From the NCBI RefSeq assembly GCF_023091745.1, contig NW_026291749.1, forward strand, positions 62,001 through 126,000: a stretch of DNA of 64,000 nt, read 5' to 3'. The notes under the pieces are model-generated. The model worked only from the letters and a program-made list of their open reading frames with translations, searched no databases and was not told the DNA's origin. Shown here piece after piece: positions 1 to 8,275 of this stretch (positions are counted from its first letter, which is position 1; the number at the start of each line of letters is the position of its first letter). The translations under genes and the position numbers were made by a program. The DNA comes from Budorcas taxicolor (taxonomy: Eukaryota > Chordata > Mammalia > Artiodactyla > Bovidae).

Positions 1-71
1 TCTGGGGGACTCTTGGAATGGTGGCACGACCCTGGAGTTCCTCTCGCCGTTCCTGTTGAGAGGGCCTCCTC
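1..71 (+). repeat. Partial monomer at the left edge
   Basis: This is the last 71 bases of a monomer, matching the 3' end of all later copies (the stretch from TCTGGGGGACTC to the TTGAG boundary). The array therefore continues beyond the left window edge. Confidence 0.95.
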
Positions 72-91
72 GTGAGATGCGACGGGAACGC

Positions 92-107
92 CGGGAACTC
101 TTTCCCG
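92..107. other. Short inverted repeat CGGGAA-CTCT-TTCCCG
   Basis: A 6-bp stem and 4-base loop lie near the monomer start and occur in most copies. A recurrent one-base deletion (CTTTCCGACG) breaks the stem in a subset of monomers, for example those starting 10678, 18020, 22915, 26177, 30256, 38413, 41676 and 44939. A hairpin is possible but unproven. Confidence 0.55.
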
Positions 108-138
108 ACGAAGCAGGGAAAGGATCCCTCATCTCGAG

Positions 139-157
139 CTACGAGGCGGAAACGGGG
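139..157 (+). other. CENP-B-box-like 3' half (AAACGGGG)
   Basis: CTACGAGGCGGAAACGGGG ends exactly like the canonical CENP-B box (A-NN-CGGG) and has a TACG upstream, but with two extra bases and T-to-A in the TTCG core. By the 17-bp rule it is not a valid box. Variants GGCCGAAACGGGG and GGCGTAAACGGGG occur in subfamilies. Confidence 0.3.
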
Positions 158-366
158 CTCCTCTGGATGTGGGCGGGACCCTCGTGATTCCTCTCGAGTG
201 GAGACGGCTAGGTCGGGGAACTTCTTGATTTGCACCAAGGGCGTGAAGGATCCTTTCGAAGTTCCAGAGGTGACGTGTGATCAGCCTCGAGACGCCTCAG
301 CGGAAATGGGCCTCATCTCGCCTGGAGGGGAGAACCTCCTGGATTTTCTCCAGTTGCGGCAGGTCT

Positions 367-384
367 TCTCGAGTTACGACGGGG
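367..384 (+). other. Second CENP-B-box-like site (TCTCGAGTTACGACGGGG)
   Basis: Compared with NTTCGNNNNANNCGGGN, this 18-mer has CTCG for TTCG, the A in the right place, and one extra base before CGGG. It is present in nearly all monomers and overlaps a CTCGAG. It is degenerate and binding is doubtful. Confidence 0.3.
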
Positions 385-560
385 ACCTCAGGGACCCACT
401 CTGGTGGCCTCAGGAAAGGCCAGTCCCCATGCGAGTTGCTAGGGGACCTCTCGGGATTCCTCTCCCGTCCATGCCGGGGCCTCAGTCCTTGTGTGGAGTC
501 GGGGACGGAACCTGAGGATTCCTCTCCAGTGTTGCCATGGATCTTGGGGTGCTTCTGAGT

Positions 561-573
561 CTCCCCAGGGGAG
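561..573. other. Palindrome CTCCCC-A-GGGGAG
   Basis: A perfect 6-bp inverted repeat surrounds one central A and is present in nearly every monomer. In monomers where the preceding bases read GAGACT instead of GAGTCT (for example 3007-3023 and 49504-49520) the arms grow to 8 bp, giving a 17-bp palindrome GACTCCCCAGGGGAGTC. It could extrude a small hairpin; no function is shown. Confidence 0.7.
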
Positions 574-600
574 TCAGGCCTCGTCTCGAGTGGGGGCATG

Positions 601-606
601 CACGTG
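601..606. promoter_or_regulatory. CACGTG hexamer (canonical E-box sequence), first of three per monomer
   Basis: CACGTG is a palindromic site of the kind bound by bHLH-ZIP factors such as USF and MYC/MAX. It lies in GGGGCATGCACGTGCGC, recurs at this place in nearly all monomers, and contains a CpG. Occupancy is unknown. Loss variants include GCATGTGCG (53626, 56074). Confidence 0.6.
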
Positions 607-648
607 CGCTTTCCTCCCGAGCTGCAGCAGTAGTGTCACGCTTCCTGT

Positions 649-654
649 CACGTG
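649..654. promoter_or_regulatory. CACGTG hexamer, second per monomer
   Basis: It lies in CTGTCACGTGGATCA and is conserved in most monomers. Examples of loss are CACATG near 59385 and CACGTTG near 57757. Its regulatory meaning is speculative in a satellite. Confidence 0.6.
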
Positions 655-675
655 GATCAAGGGATCTGTGTCTTT

Positions 676-740
676 CCCTCGAGGCTGTCCCTCGAGGCTT
701 TCCCACGAGGCTTTCCCACAGGGCTGTGCCACGTGCCACC
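676..740 (+). repeat. 13-bp mini-array inside the monomer
   Basis: Four to five tandem 13-mers are visible: CCCTCGAGGCTGT (676), CCCTCGAGGCTTT (689), CCCACGAGGCTTT (702), CCCACAGGGCTGT (715) and a degenerate GCCACGTGCCACC (728). The block is present in every monomer and is a hotspot of small length change. The monomer starting 62072 lacks exactly two units, and monomers starting 22915, 30256 and 31886 have lost one base here. Confidence 0.9.
730..735. promoter_or_regulatory. CACGTG hexamer, third per monomer
   Basis: It lies in TGTGCCACGTGCCACC at the degenerate end of the 13-bp mini-array. A subset of core monomers has CCATGTGCC instead (for example 24386 and 33360), a CpG-to-CpA change. 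Confidence 0.6.
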
Positions 741-1812
741 TTGGTGTGAGTCGATCCTCGGCGTGAAAGACGAGCCGGTGAAGGGAAAAGAGGTTCCTCT
801 GGAATGGACTGAGACATCTGGGGGACTCTTGGAATGGTGGCACGACCCTGGAGTTCCTCTCGCCGTTCCTGTTGAGAGGGCCTCCTCTTGAGATGCGACG
901 GGAATGCCGGGAAGTCTTTCCCGACGAAGCATGGAAAGGATCCCTCATCTCGAGCTACGAGGGCGAAACGGGGCTCCTCTGGATGTGGGCGGGACCCTCG
1001 TGATTCCTCTCGAGTGGAGACGGGTATGTCGGGGAACTTCTTGATTTGCACCAAGGGTGTGAAGGACACTTTCGAAGTTCCAGAGGGGAGGTGTGATCAG
1101 CCTCGAGACGCCTCAGCGGAAATGGGCCTCATCTCGCCTGGAGGGGAGAACCTCCTGGATTTTCTCGAGTTGCGGCAGGTCTTCTCGAGTTACGATGGGG
1201 ACCTCAGGGACCCGCTCTGGTGGCCTCAGGAAAGGCCAGTCCCCATGCGAGTTGCTAGGGGACCTATCGGGATTCCTCTCCCGTCCATGCCGGGGCCTCA
1301 GTCCTTGTGTGGAGTCGGGGCCGGAACCTGAGGATTCCTCTCCAGTGTTGCCATGGATCTTGGGGTGCTTCTGAGTCTCCCCAGGGGAGTCAGGCCTCGT
1401 CTCGTGTGGGGGTATGCACGTGCGCTTTCCTCCCGAGCTGCAGCAGTAGTGTCACGCTTCCTGTCACGTGGATCAGGGGATCTGTGGCTTTCCCTCGAGG
1501 CTGTCCCTCGAGGCTTTCCCACGAGGCTTTCCCACAGGGCTGTGCCACGTGCCACCTTGGTGTGAGTCGATCCTCGGCGTGAAAGACGAGCCGGTGAAGG
1601 GAAAAGAGGTTCCTCTGGAATGGACTGAGACATCTGGGGGACTCTTGGAATGGTGGCACGACCCTGGAGTTCATCTCGCCGTTCCTGTTGAGAGGGCCTC
1701 CTCTTGAGATGCGACGGGAAGGCCGGGAACTCTTTCCCGACGAAGCAGGGAAAGGATCCCTCATCTCGAGCTACGAGGCGGAAACGGGGCTCCTCTGGAT
1801 GTGGGCGGGACC

Positions 1813-1818
1813 CACGTG
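1813..1818. promoter_or_regulatory. Fourth CACGTG hexamer in a monomer subtype
   Basis: In many flank-type monomers GACCCTCGTGATT reads GACCCACGTGATT, which creates a fourth CACGTG. Examples are 1813, monomers between 4968 and 15573, and 48201. Other monomers lack this site. Confidence 0.55.
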
Positions 1819-3006
1819 ATTCCTCTCGAGTGGAGACGGCTAGGTCGGGGAACTTCTTGATTTGCACCAAGGGTGTGAAGGACCCTTTCGAAGTTCCAGA
1901 GGTCAGGTGTGATCAGCCTCGAGACGCCTCAGCGGAAATGGGCCTCATCTCGCCTGGAGGGGAGAACCTCCTGGATTTTCTCGAGTTGCGGCAGGTCTTC
2001 TCGAGTTACGACGGGGACCACAGGGACCCGCTCTGTTGGCCTCAGGAAAGGCCAGTCCCCATGCGAGTTGCTAGGGGACCTCTCGGGATTCCTCTCCCGT
2101 CCATGCCGGGGCCTCAGTCCTTGTGTGGAGTCGGGGCCGGAACCTGAGGATTCCTCTCCAGTGTTGCCATGGATCTTGGGGTGCTTCTGAGTCTCCCCAG
2201 GGGAGTCAGGCCTCCTCTCGAGTGGGGGCATGCACGTGCGCTTTCCTCCCGAGCTGCAGCAGTAGTGTCACGCTTCCTGTCACGTGGATCAGGGGATCTG
2301 TGGCTTTCCCTCGAGGCTGTCCCTCGAGGCTTTCCCACGAGGCTTTCCCACAGGGCTGTGCCACGTGCCACCTTGGTGTGAGTCGATCCTCGGCGTGAAA
2401 GACGAGCCGGTGAAGGGAAAAGAGGTTCCTCTGGAATGGACTGAGACATCTGGGGGACTCTTGGAATGGTGGCACGACCCTGGAGTTCCTCTCGCCGTTC
2501 CTGTTGAGAGGGCCTCCTCTTGAGATGCGACGGGAAGGCCGGGAACTCTTTCCCGACGAAGCAGGGAAAGGATCCCTCATCTCGAGCTACGAGGCGGAAA
2601 TGGGGCTCTTCTGGATGTGGGCGGGACCCACGTGATACCTCTCGAGTGGAGATGGCTAGGTCGGGGAAATTCTTGATTTGCTCCAAGGGTGTGAAGGACC
2701 CTTTCGAAGTTCCAGAGGGGAGGTGTGATCAGCCTGGAGACGACTCAGCGGAAATGGGCCTCATCTCGCCTGGAGGGGAGAACCTCCTGGATTTTCTCGA
2801 GTTGCGGCAGGTCTTCTCGAGTTACGACGGGGACCTCAGGGACCCGCTCTGGTGGCCTCAGGAAAGGCCAGTCCCCAAGCGAGTTGCTAGGGGACCTCTC
2901 GGGATTCCTCTCCCGTCCATGCCGGGGCCTCAGTCCTTGTGTGGAGTCGGGGACGGAACCTGAGGATTCCTCTCCAGTGTTGCCATGGATCTTGGGGTGC
3001 TTCTGA

Positions 3007-3023
3007 GACTCCCCAGGGGAGTC
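3007..3023. other. Extended 17-bp palindrome variant
   Basis: GACTCCCC and GGGGAGTC flank a single A. A one-base change relative to most copies (T to A) completes the outer arms. The same variant occurs at 49504-49520 in a monomer that shares other rare variants with this one. Confidence 0.7.
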
Positions 3024-4299
3024 AGGCCTCGTCTCGAGTGGGGGCATGCACGTGCGCTTTCCTCCCGAGCTGCAGCAGTAGTGTCACGCTTCCTGTCACG
3101 TGGATCAAGGGATCTGTGGCTTTCCCTCGAGGCTGTCCCTCGAGGCTTTCCCACGAGGCTTTCCCACAGGGCTGTGCCACGTGCCACCTTGGTGTGAGTC
3201 GATCCTCGGCGTGAAAGACGAGCCGGTGAAGGGAAAAGAGGTTCCTCTGGAATGGACTTAGACATCTCGGGGACTCTTGGAATGGTGGCACGACCCTGGA
3301 GTTCCTCTCGCCGTTCCTGTTGAGAGGGCCTCCTCTTGAGATGCGACGGGAATGCCGGGAACTCTTTCCTGACGAAGCAGGGAAAGGATCCCTCATCTCG
3401 AGCTACGAGGCCGAAACGGGGCTCCTCTGGATGTGGGCGGGACCCTCGTGATTCCTCTCGAGTGGAGACGGGTATGTCGGGGAACTTCTTGATTTGCACC
3501 AAGGGTGTGAAGGACCCTTTCGAAGTTCCAGAGGGGAGGTGTGATCAGCCTCGAGACGCCTCAGCGGAAATGGGCCTCATCTCGCCTGGAGGGGAGAACC
3601 TCCTGGATTTTCTCGAGTTGCGGCAGGTCTTCTCGAGTTACGACGGGGACCTCAGGGACCCGCTCTGGTGGCCTCAGGAAAGGCCAGTCCCCATGCGAGT
3701 TGCTAGGTGACCTCTCGGGATTCCTCTCCCGTCCATGCCGGGGCCTCAGTCCTTGTGTGGAGTCGGGGACGGAACCTGAGGATTCCTCTCCAGTGTTGCC
3801 ATGGATCTTGGGGTGCTTCTGAGTCTCCCCAGGGGAGTCAGGCCTCGTCTCGAGTGGGGGCATGCACGTGCGCTTTCCTCCCGAGCTGCAGCAGTAGTGT
3901 CACGCTTCCTGTCACGTGGATCAAGGGATCTGTGGCTTTCCCTCGAGGCTGTCCCTCGAGGCTTTCCCACGAGGCTTTCCCACAGGGCTGTGCCACGTGC
4001 CACCTTGGTGTGAGTCGATCCTCGGCGTGAAAGACGAGCCGGTGAAGGGAAAAGAGGTTCCTCTGGAATGGACTGAGACATCTGGGGGACTCTTGGAATG
4101 GTGGCACGACCCTGGAGTTCCTCTCGCCGTTCCTGTTGAGAGGGCCTCCTCTTGAGATGCGACGGGAACGCCGGGAACTCTTTCCCGACGAAGCAGGGAA
4201 AGGATCCCTCATCTCGAGCTACGAGGCGGAAACGGGGCTCCTCTGGATGTGGGCGGGACCCTCGTGATTCCTCTCGAGTGGAGACACCTAGGTCGGGGA

Positions 4300-5510
4300 A
4301 CTTCTTGATTTGCACCAAGGGTGTGAAGGATCCTTTCGAAGTTCCAGAGGTGAGGTGTGATCAGCCTCGAGACGCCTCAGCGGAAATGGGCCTCATCTCG
4401 CCTGGAGGGGAGAACCTCCTGGATTTTCTCGAGTTGCGGCAGGTCTTCTCGAGTTACGACGGGGACCACAGGGACCCGCTCTGTTGGCCTCAGGAAAGGC
4501 CAGTCCCCATGCGAGATGCTAGGGGACCTCTCGGGATTCCTCTCCCGTCCATGCCGGGGCCTCAGTCCTTGTGTGGAGTCGGGGCCGGAACCTGAGGATT
4601 CCTCTCCAGTGTTGCCATGGATCTTGGGGTGCTTCTGAGTCTCCCCAGGGGAGTCAGGCCTCGTCTCGAGTGGGGGCATGCACGTGCGCTTTCCTTCCGA
4701 GCTGCAGCAGTAGTGTCACGCTTCCTGTCACGTGGATCAAGGGATCTGTGGCTTTCCCTCGAGGCTGTCCCTCGTGGCTTTCCCACGAGTCTTTCCCAAA
4801 GGGCTGTGCCACGTGCCACCTTGGTGTGAGTCGATCCTCGGCGTGAAAGACGAGCCGGTGAAGGGAAAAGAGGTTCCTCTGGAATGGACTGAGACATCTG
4901 GGGGACTCTTGGAATGGTGGCACGACCCTGGAGTTCATCTCGCCGTTCCTGTTGAGAGGGCCTCCTCTTGAGATGCGACGGGAAGGCCGGGAACTCTTTC
5001 CCGACGAAGCAGGGAAAGGATCCCTCATCTCGAGCTACGAGGCGGAAACGGGGCTCCTCTGGATGTGGGCGGGACCCACGTGATTCCTCTCGAGTGGAGA
5101 CGGCTAGGTCGGGGAACTTCTTGATTTGCACCAAGGGTGTGAAGGACCCTTTCGAAGTTCCAGAGGTCAGGTGTGATCAGCCTCGAGACGCCTCAGCGGA
5201 AATGGGCCTCATCTCGCCTGGAGGGGAGAACCTCCTGGATTTTCTCGAGTTGCGGCAGGTCTTCTCGAGTTACGACGGGGACCACAGGGACCCGCTCTGT
5301 TGGCCTCAGGAAAGGCCAGTCCCCATGCGAGTTGCTAGGGGACCTCTCGGGATTCCTCTCCCGTCCATGCCGGGGCCTCAGTCCTTGTGTGGAGTCGGGG
5401 CCGGAACCTGAGGATTCCTCTCCAGTGTTGCCATGGATCTTGGGGTGCTTCTGAGTCTCCCCAGGGGAGTCAGGCCTCGTCTCGAGTGGGGGCATGCACG
5501 TGCGCTTTCC
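4300..5510 (+). repeat. Segment shared with 14.09-15.30 kb (offset 9789 bp, 12 monomers)
   Basis: Shared rare variants are GCGAGATGCTAGG (4512 and 14301), CCTCGTGGCTTTCCC (4772 and 14561) and CTTTCCCAAAGGG (4792 and 14581). Left markers differ (GAGACACCTAGG at 4283 against GAGACAGCTAGG at 14072). Right markers also differ (TTCCGAGTTGC at 5513 against CTGCCGAGCTGC at 15300). This is one tile of a mosaic and not a simple higher-order repeat. Confidence 0.65.
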
Positions 5511-7414
5511 TTCCGAGTTGCAGCAGTAGTGTCACGCTTCCTGTCACGTGGATCAAGGGATCTGTGGCTTTCCCTCGAGGCTGTCCCTCGAGGCTTTCCC
5601 ACGAGTCTTTCCCACAGGGCTGTGCCACGTGCCACCTTGGTGTGAGTCGATCCTCGGCGTGAAAGACGAGCCGGTGAAGGGAAAAGAGGTTCCTCTGGAA
5701 TGGACTGAGACATCTGGGGGACTCTTGGAATGGTGGCACGACCCTGGAGTTCATCTCGCCGTTCCTGTTGAGAGGGCCTCCTCTTGAGATGCGACGGGAA
5801 GGCCGGGAACTCTTTCCCGACGAAGCAGGGAAAGGATCCCTCATCTCGAGCTACGAGGCGGAAACGGGGCTCCTCTGGATGTGGGCGGGACCCACGTGAT
5901 TCCTCTCGAGTGGAGACGGGTATGTCGGGGAACTTCTTGATTTGCACCAAGGGTGTGAAGGACCCTTTCGAAGTTCCAGAGGTCAGGTGTGATCAGCCTC
6001 GAGACGCCTCAGCGGAAATGGGCCTCATCTCGCCTGGAGGGGAGAACCTCCTGGATTTTCTCGAGTTGCGGCAGGTCTTCTCGAGTTACGACGGGGACCA
6101 CAGGGACCCGCTCTGTTGGCCTCAGGAAAGGCCAGTCCCCATGCGAGTTGCTAGGGGACCTCTCGGGATTCCTCTCCCGTCCATGCCGGGGCCTCAGTCC
6201 TTGTGTGGAGTCGGGGCCGGAACCTGAGGATTCCTCTCCAGTGTTGCCATGGATCTTGGGGTGCTTCTGAGTCTCCCCAGGTGAGTCAGGCCTCGTCTCG
6301 AGTGGGGGCATGCACGTGCGCTTTCCTCCCGAGCTGCAGCAGTAGTGTCACGCTTCCTGTCACGTGGATCAAGGGATCTGTGGCTTTCCCTCGAGGCTGT
6401 CCCTCGAGGCTTTCCCATGAGGCTTTCCCACAGGGCTGTGCCACGTGCCACCTTGGTGTGAGTCGATCCTCGGCGTGAAAGACGAGCCGGTGAAGGGAAA
6501 AGAGGTTCCTCTGGAATGGACTGAGACATCTGGGGGACTCTTGGAATGGTGGCACGACCCTGGAGTTCCTCTCGCCGTTCCTGTTGAGAGGGCCTCCTCT
6601 TGAGATGCGACGGGAAGGCCGGGAACTCTTTCCCGACGAAGCAGGGAAAGGATCCCTCATCTCGAGCTACGAGGCGGAAACGGGGCTCCTCTGGATGTGG
6701 GCGGGACCCTCGTGATTCCTCCCGAGTGGAGACAGCTAGGTCGGGGAACTTCTTGATTTGCACCAAGGGTGTGAAGGATCCTTTCGAAGTTCCAGAGGTG
6801 AGGTGTGATCAGCCTCGAGACGCCTCAGCGGAAATGGGCCTCATCTCGCCTGGAGGGGAGAACCTCCTGGATTTTCTCGAGTTGCGGCAGGTCTTCTCGA
6901 GTTACGACGGGGACCACAGGGACCCGCTCTGTTGGCCTCAGGAAAGGCCAGTCCCCATGCGAGATGCTAGGGGACCTCTCGGGATTCCTCTCCCGTCCAT
7001 GCCGGGCCTCAGTCCTTGTGTGGAGTCGGGGCCGGAACCTGAGGATTCCTCTCCAGTGTTGCCATGGATCTTGGGGTGCTTCTGAGTCTCCCCAGGGGAG
7101 TCAGGCCTCGTCTCGAGTGGGGGCATGCACGTGCGCTTTCCTTCCGAGCTGCAGCAGTAGTGTCACGCTTCCTGTCACGTGGATCAAGGGATCTGTGGCT
7201 TTCCCTCGAGGCTGTCCCTCGAGGCTTTCCCACGAGTCTTTCCCACAGGGCTGTGCCACGTGCCACCTTGGTGTGAGTCGATCCTCGGCGTGAAAGACGA
7301 GCCGGTGAAGGGAAAAGAGGTTCCTCTGGAATGGACTGAGACATCTGGGGGACTCTTGGAATGGTGGCACGACCCTGGAGTTCATCTCGCCGTTCCTGTT
7401 GAGAGGGCCTCCTC

Positions 7415-8275
7415 TTGAGATGCGACGGGAAGGCCGGGAACTCTTTCCCGACGAAGCAGGGAAAGGATCCCTCATCTCGAGCTACGAGGCGGAAACGGGG
7501 CTCCTCTGGATGTGGGCGGGACCCACGTGATTCCTCTCGAGTGGAGACGGCTAGGTCGGGGAACTTCTTGATTTGCACCAAGGGTGTGAAGTACCCTTTC
7601 GAAGTTCCAGAGGTCAGGTGTGATCAGCCTCGAGACGCCTCAGCGGAAATGGGCCTCATCTCGCCTGGAGGGGAGAACCTCCTGGATTTTCTCGAGTTGC
7701 GGCAGGTCTTCTCGTGTTACGACGGGGACCACAGGGACCCGCTCTGTTGGCCTCAGGAAAGGCCAGTCCCCATGCGAGTTGCTAGGGGACCTCTCGGGAT
7801 TCCTCTCCCGTCCATGCCGGGGCCTCAGTCCTTGTGTGGAGTCGGGGCCGGAACCTGAGGATTCCTCTCCAGTGTTGCCATGGATCTTGGGGTGCTTCTG
7901 AGTCTCCCCAGGGGAGTCAGGCCTCGTCTCGAGTGGGGGCATGCACGTGCGCTTTCCTGCCGAGCTGCAGCAGTAGTGTCACGCTTCCTGTCACGTGGAT
8001 CAAGGGATCTGTGGCTTTCCCTCGAGGCTGTCCCTCGAGGCTTTCCCACGAGGCTTTCCCTCAGGGCTGTGCCACGTGCCACCTTGGTGTGAGTCGATCC
8101 TCGGCGTGAAAGACGAGCCGGTGAAGGGAAAAGAGGTTCCTCTGGAATGGACTGAGACATCTGGGGGACTCTTGGAATGGTGGCACGACCCTGGAGTTCA
8201 TCTCGCCGTTCCTGTTGAGAGGGCCTCCTCTTGAGATGCGACGGGAAGGCCGGGAACTCTTTCCCGACGAAGCAG
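7415..8275 (+). repeat. Segment shared with 12.31-13.17 kb (offset 4894 bp, 6 monomers)
   Basis: GTGAAGTACCC (7588 and 12482), TTCTCGTGTTACG (7711 and 12605), TTCCTGCCGAGC (7956 and 12850) and CTTTCCCTCAGGG (8055 and 12949) are shared in order. The next variant, AAAGGATCGCTC at 8280, is absent at 13174, so the shared tract ends there or the change arose later. Confidence 0.65.

Larger units (their letters stand above)
133..435 (+). repeat. Cryptic 31-bp sub-repeat register inside the monomer
   Basis: CTCGAG-related hexamers recur in 31-bp steps: CTCGAG 133, CTCTGG 161, CTCGAG 193, CTTGAT 224, TTCGAA 255, CTCGAG 286, CTCGCC 317, CTCCAG 348 (CTCGAG in other copies). A 20-bp step to CTCGAG 368 (an apparent 11-bp loss) is followed by CTCTGG 399 and TGCGAG 430, again 31 apart. 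Further hexamers near 555, 585, 616 and 678 keep roughly the same spacing. The monomer was therefore probably built from an ancestral unit of about 31 bp, as recalled for the related bovine 1.715 satellite. Confidence 0.75.
72..887 (+). repeat. Reference 816-bp monomer (first complete copy)
   Basis: This is the first full copy and the coordinate reference for internal modules described below. In order it holds a short inverted repeat (92-107), a BamHI site GGATCC (122-127), a CENP-B-like 3' half (139-157), a run of CTCGAG-related hexamers in 31-bp register (133-353, resuming at 368), a second CENP-B-like site (367-384), a short inverted repeat TGGCC/GGCCA (405-422), an NcoI site CCATGG (536-541), a CTCCCC-A-GGGGAG palindrome (561-573), SphI and PstI sites, three CACGTG hexamers (601, 649, 730) and a 13-bp mini-array (676-740). 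This copy has private variants, for example CTCCAG instead of CTCGAG at 348-353. Nothing suggests a gene. Confidence 0.9.
1704..3700 (+). repeat. Left partner of a long-range match (offset 46497 bp)
   Basis: Rare variants found here and again at about 48.2-50.2 kb, in the same order, are CGTGATACCTC (2632 and 49129), GCGGAAATGGGGC, CCTGGAGACGACTCAGC (2733 and 49230), TCGGGGACGGAACC, TTCTGAGACTCCCC (3002 and 49499) and CTTTCCTGACG (3364 and 49861). The two monomer groups bracket the diverged core. Confidence 0.65.

Noticed and set aside
255..272. TTTCGAAGTTCCAGAGG as a CENP-B box
   Set aside because: The TTCG is present, but the required A and CGGG at fixed spacing are absent (T and AGAG instead).
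72..515. Recurrent open frame of 147 codons, once per monomer, on the plus strand
   Set aside because: It repeats in every monomer, usually starts at TTG or GTG, overlaps long frames on the other strand and has no recognisable domain. It is best explained by low stop density in GC-rich satellite.
6275..6300. Possible splice donor created by CCCCAGGTGAGTCAGG (also near 13619)
   Set aside because: It is a one-base variant of CCCCAGGGGAGTC in two monomers. With no exon, promoter or acceptor context, the match to a donor consensus is most likely chance.
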